A stretch of DNA of 64,000 bases from Pseudomonas gregormendelii. GTDB lineage: Bacteria; Pseudomonadota; Gammaproteobacteria; Pseudomonadales; Pseudomonadaceae. The stretch lies in assembly GCF_017114825.1 (NCBI RefSeq), contig NZ_JADEVO010000030.1, positions 1 to 64,000 of the forward strand, in the 5' to 3' direction. This document shows positions 33,574-41,333 of this stretch, in pieces. The translations under genes and the position numbers were made by a program. Each line of letters begins with the position of its first letter. The first letter of the stretch is position 1. The notes below the pieces were generated by a model, which was given only the letters and a program-made list of their open reading frames with translations, was not told the DNA's origin and did no database searches.

Positions 33574-33588
33574 GCAGGGGGCGTGCCA
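33574..33588 (-). promoter_or_regulatory. Sigma-54 promoter of the NrsZ-like RNA
   Basis: On the minus strand TGGCACGCCCCCTGC: perfect -24 element (TGGCACG), correct 10-base spacing from GG to GC, and TGC at -12. Transcription would start near 33561. Confidence 0.75.
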
Positions 33589-33628
33589 GTTTTTAACAAG
33601 TTGAAACAGAAAGTCGCATTGAAACGTC

Positions 33629-33662
33629 GAAAGCCCCGTATTCCGGGGCTTTCGTGTTTTTT
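33629..33662 (+). terminator. Rho-independent terminator
   Basis: AAAGCCCCG / CGGGGCTTT stem, then CGTG and six T on the plus strand. It probably ends transcription from the small membrane-protein gene. Confidence 0.7.
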
Positions 33663-33731
33663 CGGTCAGGGTTCGATTGCGAAAGCAGGCGGGGTTTTAA
33701 ATCAGCATTTGTGCGCGATTGCGGTTCACGG

Positions 33732-33748
33732 TGCATTCAGTCGGTGCA
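33732..33748. promoter_or_regulatory. Putative NtrC binding site
   Basis: TGCATTCAGTCGGTGCA fits the NtrC palindrome (TGCACC-N5-GGTGCA) with two mismatches. It lies about 145 bp upstream of the sigma-54 element, a normal enhancer distance. An overlapping second half-site may exist at 33725-33736. Confidence 0.5.
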
Positions 33749-33764
33749 CGATGGCGCCAAAAGC

Positions 33765-33855
33765 ATCGCGGGCAAGCCCGCTCCCACAGGGTCCAGTGTT
33801 GTTCACGCATTCGTGAAAACACCGGATTCACTGTGGGAGCGGGCTTGCCCGCGAA
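33765..33855. repeat. REP pair (GTGGGAGC type)
   Basis: ATCGCGGGCAAGCCCGCTCC and GTGGGAGCGGGCTTGCCCGC inverted, about 45 bp apart, directly after the ntrC stop. Confidence 0.88.
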
Positions 33856-33889
33856 TGGATCTATGTAGCGACGATGATTTATAGGGTAT

Positions 33890-35326
33890 TTAGCCCTCTT
33901 CCCCCTCATCATCATCCCCACCATCAACCTTCATCCCCAATTCCTTGATCTTGCGAGTCAGGGTATTGCGCCCCCAGCCCAGCAATACCGCGGCATCACG
34001 CCGGCGGCCAGCCGTGTGCTTGAGGGCGGTCTCGATCATGATCCGTTCAAACGCCGGCACCGCGCTGTCGAGCAGGCTCGACTGGCCACGGGCCAACGCC
34101 TGGTCTGCCCACTGGCGCAGCGCCTGCTCCCAGTTGGTCACCGGGGCCGAATCCTGAGGCAGGTTCAACAGTTCCGGCGGCAGGTCGCTGATGTGCACTT
34201 CGCGACCGGAAGCCATCACTGTAATCCAGCGGCAGGTATTCTCCAGCTGACGCACGTTGCCGCCCCACGGCAGGTTCTTCAGGTACTCCTCGGTCTCGCT
34301 CTTGAGCAGCTTGGGCTCCACTGCCAGTTCCCGGGCTGCGCGGGCAAGGAAGTGTTTGGCCAGGGTCGGGATGTCTTCGCGACGGTCCGACAGTCGTGGA
34401 ATGTGGATGCGGATGACGTTGAGGCGGTGGAACAAGTCTTCGCGGAATTTACCCGCGTGCACCAGGGTTTCCAGATTCTGGTGAGTCGCGGCGATGATTC
34501 GTACATCCACCTTGACCGGGGTGTGACCCCCTACCCGATAAAACTCGCCGTCGGCCAGGACCCGCAGCAGGCGAGTCTGGGTGTCTGCCGGCATGTCACC
34601 GATTTCATCGAGGAACAGCGTGCCGCCATCTGCCTGTTCGAAACGCCCGCGACGCAGGTTGGCGGCGCCGGTGAAGGCGCCTTTCTCATGGCCGAACAAC
34701 TCGGATTCCATGAGGTCCTTGGGGATTGCCGCCATGTTCAGCGCGATGAACGGCGAGGCTGCCCGTGGGCTGTGACGATGCAGGGCGTGGGCGACCAGTT
34801 CCTTGCCGGTGCCCGATTCGCCGTTGATCAGCACGGTGATGTTGGAGTGGCTCAAGCGTCCAATGGCGCGAAACACTTCCTGCATCGCCGGCGCTTCGCC
34901 GATGATCTCCGGAGTGCGGGTCAGGGTCGGGACGACTTCAAGACCTTGCTGCTCCTGGGCGTGCTGGTTCGCCCGCTTGACCAGCGATACGGCTTCGTCG
35001 ACGTCGAACGGTTTTGGCAGGTACTCGAACGCGCCGCCCTGATAGGACGCGACAGCGCTGTCCAGATCGGAGTGAGCGGTCATGATGATCACTGGCAGCC
35101 GTGGGTGCTGTTCGCGAATCCGCGCCAGAAGGTCCAGACCGCTGGCGCCGGGCATGCGAATGTCAGAGATGATCACGTCCGGCTGCTGGCGCGCCAGGCG
35201 GCTCATCACGCCATCGGCGCTGTCGAAGCTTTGCGTGGTCATGCCTTCCTGCTGCAAGGCTTTTTCCAGGACCCAACGGATAGAACGGTCGTCATCGACG
35301 ATCCACACGGTTTCACTACGGCTCAT
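33890..35326 (-). CDS. ntrC: Nitrogen regulation response regulator NtrC
   Basis: 478 residues. Receiver domain with phospho-acceptor Asp55 (VIISDIRMPG), AAA+ domain with Walker A GESGTGKE (169-176) and the sigma-54-contacting GAFTGA (216-221), and a C-terminal Fis-type helix-turn-helix (about 425-465, AVLLGWGRNTLTRKIKELG). It activates sigma-54 promoters under nitrogen limitation; the sites found at glnA and the NrsZ-like RNA in this window are natural targets. Overlaps ntrB by 4 bp. An unusual acidic tail, GGDDDEGEEG, ends the protein. Confidence 0.97.
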   Translation of the reverse strand: MSRSETVWIVDDDRSIRWVLEKALQQEGMTTQSFDSADGVMSRLARQQPDVIISDIRMPGASGLDLLARIREQHPRLPVIIMTAHSDLDSAVASYQGGAFEYLPKPFDVDEAVSLVKRANQHAQEQQGLEVVPTLTRTPEIIGEAPAMQEVFRAIGRLSHSNITVLINGESGTGKELVAHALHRHSPRAASPFIALNMAAIPKDLMESELFGHEKGAFTGAANLRRGRFEQADGGTLFLDEIGDMPADTQTRLLRVLADGEFYRVGGHTPVKVDVRIIAATHQNLETLVHAGKFREDLFHRLNVIRIHIPRLSDRREDIPTLAKHFLARAARELAVEPKLLKSETEEYLKNLPWGGNVRQLENTCRWITVMASGREVHISDLPPELLNLPQDSAPVTNWEQALRQWADQALARGQSSLLDSAVPAFERIMIETALKHTAGRRRDAAVLLGWGRNTLTRKIKELGMKVDGGDDDEGEEG

Positions 35327-36408
35327 GTCGATGTGGCTCCTTGTTCCAGTGGCAGAAAGATCGAGAAGGTGGTGTGGCCTGGGTGGCTGTCACACTCGAT
35401 CAGGCCCTGGTGCTGGCTGATGATGTTCTGGGTAATGGCCAGGCCCAGCCCGGTACCGTCCGGGCGGCCGCTGACCATGGGAAAGAAGATGGTTTCCTGA
35501 AGTTCCGCCGGTATGCCTGGACCGTTGTCGATGATCTCGATCTTGGTGACCAGGCGGTGACGCACGTGGCCGATGGTGAACTGGCGCATGGCCCGGGTGC
35601 GCAGGCTGATGCGGCCAAGGCGCAGCTCATTCTGGCTGCTGATGGCCTGCATCGCATTGCGCACGATGTTCAATACCGCCTGAATCATCTGCTCACGATC
35701 AATCAGGACATCGGGAATGCTTGGGTCATAGTCGCGCACCAGGTTGATGCAACCCTGGCTTTCGGCTTCCACCAGATGGCAGACCCGCTCGAGCACTTCG
35801 TGAATGTTGCACATGGCCAGCGATGGCAGCTTGTTCGAGCCGAGCATGCGATCCACCAGGTTTCGCAGGCGATCGGCTTCTTCGATGATCACGTTGGTGT
35901 AATCGCGCAGGCTTTCTTCGGGCAGTTCACGGGCCAGCAGTTGCGCTGCGCCACGAATCCCGCCCAGCGGGTTCTTGATCTCGTGCGCCAGGCCACGCAC
36001 CAGCATCTTGCTGGTCTCCTGTTTCGACAGCTGTGCCTCTTCCTTGGTGATGCGCAACAGGCGATCGCGCGGGTGGACCTCGAGCAGCAGCAGGGTGTCG
36101 CCGTTGGAGAGGATCGGCGTCACTGCGTAATCGACAGTCAGGGTCTGGCCGGTGAGGGCAGTAAGCATCGCTTCACGCTTGGTGAAAGGGTGAGCCTGTT
36201 CAACAGCCTGGCGCAGGGAATTCAGCGCTTCGGTGGATTCGGTGAACAATTCACTGATGAATTGCCCGTGACTGCGCTGCCCGCTGATTGCCAGGAGCAT
36301 TTCTGCCGCCGGGTTCATGTACTCCAGGCGCAGCTGCGCGTCGAGCAGGATGGTGGCGGTAGTCAGGTTGTCGAGCAGCAAGCGGTGCAGTGCGTCGCTA
36401 ATGGTCAT
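35323..36408 (-). CDS. ntrB: Nitrogen regulation sensor histidine kinase NtrB
   Basis: 361 residues. PAS domain (about 10-120), phospho-acceptor His142 in GLAHEIKNPLGG, N box VLNIVRNAMQAI, and ATP-lid motifs IIDNGPGIP and GRPDGTGLGLAIT. Cytosolic, without membrane helix, as expected. With PII it phosphorylates or dephosphorylates NtrC. The gene is 230 bp downstream of the DUF4124 pair. Confidence 0.97.
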   Translation of the reverse strand: MTISDALHRLLLDNLTTATILLDAQLRLEYMNPAAEMLLAISGQRSHGQFISELFTESTEALNSLRQAVEQAHPFTKREAMLTALTGQTLTVDYAVTPILSNGDTLLLLEVHPRDRLLRITKEEAQLSKQETSKMLVRGLAHEIKNPLGGIRGAAQLLARELPEESLRDYTNVIIEEADRLRNLVDRMLGSNKLPSLAMCNIHEVLERVCHLVEAESQGCINLVRDYDPSIPDVLIDREQMIQAVLNIVRNAMQAISSQNELRLGRISLRTRAMRQFTIGHVRHRLVTKIEIIDNGPGIPAELQETIFFPMVSGRPDGTGLGLAITQNIISQHQGLIECDSHPGHTTFSIFLPLEQGATST

Positions 36409-36638
36409 CAGGACCTCTTTTGGAGCAGGGCGTGCGCAAGAAAAAAGCGTTTGTTACTGGAAAATGCAAAAACCAAACCAAGGCTCTGAAAAGAAGCGTC
36501 GATCGCCTGAAACAGGCGTTTGACGCTCTTTTGCGTGGCGTTTTGCCAGCTTTGACGGGTAGTTTCGAACCAAAATGGGATGAGAAGTGGGTAGTGCGCC
36601 TCTACGCGCACCAATATAGTGCGCAAGCGGGCTGAGGG

Positions 36639-37262
36639 CTAAAAGAACTTCAGGAAGGGATTTTTTTCCTCTTCGGGTTTGTCCTTGAGCGGGCACTCCG
36701 GGCGCTGGCCGAAGTCGGAAAGGGCGCAGGGTTTGACCTGGCGTTTCTGGGCAAGGGAAATTCGCAGCATGTGAAAGGGTTGATTGGCGGTGCGCTCTAC
36801 TGTGCGGCCTTGCTGGTCGAGGATTTCAACGGACAGGTTGTGGCTGCCGCGGTCGACATTGGTCAGGGCAAAGACCGGGCTGAGGCCGGGTTCGGCGGTG
36901 GGTTTGCCGTCCAGCAGCAGGCGGTAGCGGTGACCCCGTTGCAGGCCGGGCTCGCTGGTCACACTGACGATCAGTTCACCGGCGCTGCTGCGCAGCGTGG
37001 CGTCAGGTTCGGGTACCAGCACCCTCAGCAGGTCGTAGCGATAAAGAGGGGGGGCTTCGGCTTGTGGTCGGGGGGGCGCCGGTTTGGCGCTGCCCGGATT
37101 GGCGGACATGCGATTACCCGGCGCCAGCGGTACGCGCTTGGCGTTGCCGGAGCCGGGCTGATCGGTGAAGACCCGATTGCCCTGGGCATCGACGTAGGTA
37201 AATATTTCGGCCGGCGCGGGCAGCGCAACCAGCAGCAGTCCGGCCAACAGCCACCCTTTCAA
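36639..37262 (-). CDS. DUF4124-domain protein, long paralogue
   Basis: 207 residues, signal peptide (LLAGLLLVALPAPAEI). The N-terminal DUF4124 motif is IFTYVDAQGNRVFTDQPGSG, followed by a Pro-rich linker and a beta-rich domain with RGSHNLSVEILDQQGRTVER. Product is periplasmic; function unknown. It overlaps the paralogue upstream by 4 bp, and both lie between glnA and ntrB, where PAO1 has the same pair. The context makes nitrogen-linked expression possible, but not the function. Confidence 0.88.
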   Translation of the reverse strand: MKGWLLAGLLLVALPAPAEIFTYVDAQGNRVFTDQPGSGNAKRVPLAPGNRMSANPGSAKPAPPRPQAEAPPLYRYDLLRVLVPEPDATLRSSAGELIVSVTSEPGLQRGHRYRLLLDGKPTAEPGLSPVFALTNVDRGSHNLSVEILDQQGRTVERTANQPFHMLRISLAQKRQVKPCALSDFGQRPECPLKDKPEEEKNPFLKFF

Positions 37263-37768
37263 GGCTTGTGCACTCGCTGCACGGTGAAGGTCACGGTCGG
37301 GCTTTGCTGCACGACGTTTTCCCCGCTGATCACCTGTACCGCCAGGCTGTGGGTGCCACGATCGATGTTTACCAACTGCAGCGCTGGCACGTTGCCAGGC
37401 TGGCCGTAGGGCTGTTCATCCAGCAGCAGCCGGAACAGATGCGGGCCCCGCAGGCGCGGCTTGATCAACACGTTCACGGTGAATGTGCCGTTGTTGGCGC
37501 GTAACGCTTCGCTGGTGGGCAGGTTGGTCAGCTCCAGCACCTCGTATTCGCTACTCGGCTGCTCGTCAGTTACGGCGTCAACAGGCGGCGCAGCAGGTGC
37601 TTGTGATTCGACGCTGTTTAGCGGAGGTAGCTCGACCGGCTGCGCCACGACGCCATCGGGCGGTTGGTTGCTGTAGGCGGTGTTGCCGTTGGCGTCGGTG
37701 TACTTGTAGATCTGCGCTGCAGCGGGCAGGGCGATCAGCAGCAACATCAAAAGAAAACCACGACCCAT
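37259..37768 (-). CDS. DUF4124-domain protein, short paralogue
   Basis: 169 residues with signal peptide (FLLMLLLIALPAAAQI), then IYKYTDANGNTAYSNQPPDG (DUF4124), a variable linker, and IDRGTHSLAVQVISGENVVQ, which aligns with the second domain of its neighbour. The pair arose by duplication. Periplasmic, function unknown. Confidence 0.88.
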   Translation of the reverse strand: MGRGFLLMLLLIALPAAAQIYKYTDANGNTAYSNQPPDGVVAQPVELPPLNSVESQAPAAPPVDAVTDEQPSSEYEVLELTNLPTSEALRANNGTFTVNVLIKPRLRGPHLFRLLLDEQPYGQPGNVPALQLVNIDRGTHSLAVQVISGENVVQQSPTVTFTVQRVHKP

Positions 37769-37862
37769 AAAATCGACCAGAAGCGAAGGCGTTGGGGTGC
37801 AGCATAGGTCAGGGCTGGCGCTTGACCCAAGTCGTTAATAGTTGGGTGTGGCCAAGTGGATC

Positions 37863-37926
37863 AAAAGATCGCAGCCTTCGGCAGCTCCTACGCGCCTGTG
37901 GGCGCTGCCGAAGGCTGCGATCTTTT
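37863..37926. repeat. Long hairpin repeat (AAAAGATCGCAGCC family), copy 2
   Basis: AAAAGATCGCAGCCTTCGGC with its reverse complement, with about 28 bp per arm and a very short loop; extends to GATCAAAAG/CTTTTGATC at both ends (37859-37930). It lies between glnA and the DUF4124 genes. Confidence 0.92.
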
Positions 37927-37940
37927 GATCTTGTACGCAT

Positions 37941-37971
37941 AAAAAAGGCCTCCCGAAGGAGGCCTCTTTTT
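37941..37971 (-). terminator. Terminator of glnA
   Basis: AGGCCTCC / GGAGGCCT stem around CGAA, with A-run and T-run on opposite sides, so active in both directions; 30 bp after the glnA stop. Confidence 0.9.
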
Positions 37972-38000
37972 GTCACGCCGCGAGTGCTAGCGCTACCGGA

Positions 38001-39407
38001 TCAGCAGCTGTAGTACAGCTCGTATTCCAGTGGGTGTACGAAGGTGCGGACCTTGATTTCTTCTTCGCTTTTCAGAGCGATGTAAGCGTCGATGAAGTCG
38101 TCGGAGAACACGCCGCCTTTGGTCAGGAACGCGCGACCTTTGTCCAGCTCTTCCAGGGCTTCTTTCAGGCTGCCGCAAACTTGTGGGATCTCTTTGGCCT
38201 CTTCAGGCGGCAGGTCGTACAGGTTTTTGTCAGCTGCGTCGCCAGGGTGGATCTTGTTCTGGATGCCGTCCAGGCCAGCCATCAACAGTGCAGCGAAGCC
38301 CAGGTACGGGTTGGCTGCTGGATCCGGGAAGCGGGCTTCGATACGGCGAGCGCGCGGGCTCGACACGTAAGGAATACGGATCGAAGCGGAACGGTTGCGA
38401 GCCGAGTAGGCCAGCATGACCGGTGCTTCGAAACCTGGGACCAGACGCTTGTAGGAGTTGGTCGACGGGTTGGTGAAGCCGTTCAGGGCCTTACCGTGCT
38501 TGATGATGCCGCCGATGAAGTACAGGGCGGTGTCGGACAGGCCGGCATAGCCTTCACCTGCGAAGGTGTTCTTGCCATCTTTGGCGATGGACAGGTGAAC
38601 GTGCATACCCGAGCCGTTATCGCCGTACAGTGGCTTAGGCATGAAGGTCGCGGTGCGGCCGTAGGCGACAGCAACGTTGTGTACGCAGTACTTCAGGGTC
38701 TGAACTTCGTCAGCCTTGGCCACCAGGGTGTTGAACTTCACACCGATTTCGTTCTGGCCGGCAGTCGCCACTTCGTGGTGGTGAACTTCGATGGTCAGGC
38801 CCATTTCTTCCATGGCGTTGCACATGGAGGTACGGATTTCGTGGTCGTGGTCGAACGGTGGAACCGGGAAGTAGCCGCCTTTGATACCTGGACGGTGGCC
38901 ATGGTTGCCGCCTTCGATGTCCTGGTCGGACATCCACGAACCTTGCTCGGAGTAAATCTTGAACATCGAGCCGGAGATGTCGGACTTGAACTTCACTTGA
39001 TCGAAGATGAAGAACTCTGGCTCCGGGCCAACGAATACGGTATCGCCGATACCGGTCGACTTCAGGTATTCCTCGGCGCGGTGGGCGATGGCGCGCGGGT
39101 CGCGGTCATAGCCTTGCATGGTCGACGGGTCGATCACGTTGCAGACCAGGATCAGCGTTGGGTCTTCGGTGAACGGGTCGAGAACGGCCGTGCTGTCGTC
39201 TGGCAGCAGGATCATGTCGGAGGCTTCGATGCCTTTCCAGCCAGCGATGGAGGAACCGTCGAACATTTTGCCTTCTTCGAAGAAAGCTTCATCCAGCGCG
39301 TCGCGAGCCGGCATGGTCACGTGGTGCTGAGTGCCTTTGGTGTCTGTGAAGCGCAGATCAATCCACTTGACGTCATGATCTTTGATGAGTTGAACCGACT
39401 TCGACAT
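38001..39407 (-). CDS. glnA: Glutamine synthetase, type I
   Basis: 468 residues from the ATG at 39405-39407 (GGAGG 5 bp upstream); the longer frame upstream is not coding. MFDGSSIAGW, VGPEPEFFIFD, NGSGMHVHLSIAKDG and the adenylylation loop NLYDLPPE with Tyr397 (same number as E. coli) are all present. It makes glutamine from glutamate, ammonia and ATP. A sigma-54 promoter 100 bp upstream and a putative NtrC site give nitrogen control by the ntrBC genes nearby. Confidence 0.98.
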   Translation of the reverse strand: MSKSVQLIKDHDVKWIDLRFTDTKGTQHHVTMPARDALDEAFFEEGKMFDGSSIAGWKGIEASDMILLPDDSTAVLDPFTEDPTLILVCNVIDPSTMQGYDRDPRAIAHRAEEYLKSTGIGDTVFVGPEPEFFIFDQVKFKSDISGSMFKIYSEQGSWMSDQDIEGGNHGHRPGIKGGYFPVPPFDHDHEIRTSMCNAMEEMGLTIEVHHHEVATAGQNEIGVKFNTLVAKADEVQTLKYCVHNVAVAYGRTATFMPKPLYGDNGSGMHVHLSIAKDGKNTFAGEGYAGLSDTALYFIGGIIKHGKALNGFTNPSTNSYKRLVPGFEAPVMLAYSARNRSASIRIPYVSSPRARRIEARFPDPAANPYLGFAALLMAGLDGIQNKIHPGDAADKNLYDLPPEEAKEIPQVCGSLKEALEELDKGRAFLTKGGVFSDDFIDAYIALKSEEEIKVRTFVHPLEYELYYSC

Positions 39408-39507
39408 AGTGTCCTCCGGGTGGCTTCGGGCTTTGGTAGTGGATGGCCCTTGGAATGTGGGTGATGCCGGCGCGAATACTCTGCCAAGGCAACCTGCCTC
39501 ACAAGGG

Positions 39508-39523
39508 AGCAAATTGCATGCCA
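39508..39523 (-). promoter_or_regulatory. Sigma-54 promoter of glnA
   Basis: Minus strand TGGCATGCAATTTGCT: -24 TGGCATG, 4-base spacer, -12 TTGC, 101 bp upstream of the start codon. Confidence 0.8.
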
Positions 39524-39626
39524 GTGCCCCAGCATGGGTTTTTCGCCCCAAATTCACGCTTATATAGATGTATGGCGTTCAGAAACGGCAAAACTCGCCC
39601 CGTTATGTGGCGCATAATCACACAAA

Positions 39627-39643
39627 TGACCCGTTTTGGTGCG
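39627..39643. promoter_or_regulatory. Putative NtrC site upstream of glnA
   Basis: TGACCCGTTTTGGTGCG resembles TGCACC-N5-GGTGCA with three mismatches, about 105 bp upstream of the sigma-54 element. Weak match; the position is right. Confidence 0.35.
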
Positions 39644-39691
39644 CGTCGAAGGTTCTGCATATTAACTGGTTAAACCTTGAGCAATTTCCGC

Positions 39692-39697
39692 TATAAT
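39692..39697 (+). promoter_or_regulatory. Putative -10 element of thiI
   Basis: Perfect TATAAT, 43 bp upstream of the thiI ATG; no clear -35 at 17 bp, so strength is uncertain. Confidence 0.4.
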
Positions 39698-39739
39698 CCG
39701 CGCCCCCCTTTTTCGGCTGGCCCAGCGCGCGCTGTTTTC

Positions 39740-41194
39740 ATGAAACTAATCGTAAAAGTCTTCCCCGAGATCACCATCAAGAGCCGCCCGGTACGGATGC
39801 GTTTCATCCGCCAGTTGGCCAAGAACATCCGCACCGTGCTCCGCGACCTGGACCCGGCCGTGGTGGTGAACGGTGTGTGGGACAATCTCGAGCTGGAAAC
39901 CCGCGTGAGCGAGCCCAAGGCCCTGAAGGAGATGACCGAGCGCCTGAGCTGCATGCCGGGCATTGCGCATTTCCTGCAGGTCGACGAGTACCCATTGGGT
40001 GACTTCGACGACATCGTTGCCAAGTGCAAGCTGCACTTCGGTGACGCCCTGGCCGGGAAGATTTTTTCGGTGCGCTGCAAGCGCGCCGGCAAGCATGAAT
40101 TCAGCTCCATGGATGTCGAGAAATACGTCGGCAGCCAGCTGCGTCGTCAGTGCGGCGCCGCCGGAATCTCGCTGAAAGAGCCGCAAATCGAAGTTCGTCT
40201 CGAAATTCGCGACAAACGGTTGTTCGTGATCCACAACCAGCACAACAGCATCGGCGGTTATCCGCTGGGTGCCCTGGAGCAGACGCTTGTGCTGATGTCC
40301 GGTGGCTTCGATTCAACGGTGGCCGCCTACCAGATCATGCGCCGCGGGCTGATGAGCCATTTCTGCTTCTTCAACCTGGGCGGGCGGGCCCATGAATTGG
40401 GGGTGATGGAGGTCGCGCACTTCATTTGGAAGAAGTACGGCAGCTCCCAACGCGTGTTATTTGTCAGTGTGCCGTTCGAGGAAGTACTGGGAGAAATTCT
40501 CGGGAAAGTCGATAACAGTCATATGGGCGTAGTTTTGAAGCGTATGATGTTGCGCGCTGCTTCCCGTATTGCCGATCGGCTGGAGATCGAGGCGCTGGTC
40601 ACCGGTGAAGCGATTTCCCAGGTGTCGAGCCAGACGCTGCCGAACCTGTCCGTGATCGACTGCGTGACTGACAAGCTGGTCTTGCGACCGCTGATCGCCA
40701 GCCACAAGCAGGACATCATCGATCTGGCCAACGAAATCGGCACGGCCGATTTCGCCAAGCACATGCCGGAATATTGCGGGGTCATCTCGGTGAACCCCAA
40801 GACCCACGCCAAGCGTCCGCGCGTGGAGCACGAAGAGAAAGAATTCGACATGGCGGTTCTCGAGCGTGCGCTTGAGAACGCCAAGCTGGTACCGATCGAT
40901 CGCGTGATCGACGAATTGGGCCAGGACTTGCAAATCGAAGAAGTCGGCGAAGCACTGGCAGGTCAGATCGTCATCGACATCCGTCATCCGGATGCCGCTG
41001 AAGACGAGCCGCTGGACCTCGCGGGCATTGAGGTACAAACGATGCCGTTTTATGCATTGAACGCTCGTTTCAAGGAACTGGACCCTACTCGCCAGTACCT
41101 GCTGTATTGCGACAAAGGCGTGATGAGTCGCCTGCATGCCCACCATTTGCTCAGTGAGGGGCATGCCAATGTGCGCGTTTATCGACCGAGCTAA
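39740..41194 (+). CDS. thiI: tRNA 4-thiouridine synthase ThiI
   Basis: 484 residues from ATG 39740, the family length in Pseudomonas. N-terminal ferredoxin-like and THUMP domains (1-165), PP-loop LMSGGFDST near 185, C-terminal rhodanese-like domain with the active cysteine in LLYCDKGVMS (about residue 457). It puts sulfur into tRNA position 8 and may serve thiamine synthesis. No good ribosome-binding site is seen before the ATG. Diverges from glnA. Confidence 0.96.
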   Translation: MKLIVKVFPEITIKSRPVRMRFIRQLAKNIRTVLRDLDPAVVVNGVWDNLELETRVSEPKALKEMTERLSCMPGIAHFLQVDEYPLGDFDDIVAKCKLHFGDALAGKIFSVRCKRAGKHEFSSMDVEKYVGSQLRRQCGAAGISLKEPQIEVRLEIRDKRLFVIHNQHNSIGGYPLGALEQTLVLMSGGFDSTVAAYQIMRRGLMSHFCFFNLGGRAHELGVMEVAHFIWKKYGSSQRVLFVSVPFEEVLGEILGKVDNSHMGVVLKRMMLRAASRIADRLEIEALVTGEAISQVSSQTLPNLSVIDCVTDKLVLRPLIASHKQDIIDLANEIGTADFAKHMPEYCGVISVNPKTHAKRPRVEHEEKEFDMAVLERALENAKLVPIDRVIDELGQDLQIEEVGEALAGQIVIDIRHPDAAEDEPLDLAGIEVQTMPFYALNARFKELDPTRQYLLYCDKGVMSRLHAHHLLSEGHANVRVYRPS

Positions 41195-41333
41195 GAGCCC
41201 GGGGCTGTTTGCCTGTGGCCTGCGTCACCGGCCCCCCGACTCTGCCGTCAAGCTGTAACGGCAAGGCCTGACTCTACTGTTAATCGCTGCCAAGACTTGT
41301 CAGCACACCGAATCCTCTGATCGAGATACACAA

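Noticed and set aside
32961..33599. Minus-strand ORF of 212 codons (with a nested 112-codon one) with repeated peptide VQAGRGFP...YTGLT
   Set aside because: It is an out-of-frame reading of the tandem repeats of the NrsZ-like RNA and of the gene on the other strand; no ribosome-binding site, and the repeats change frame.
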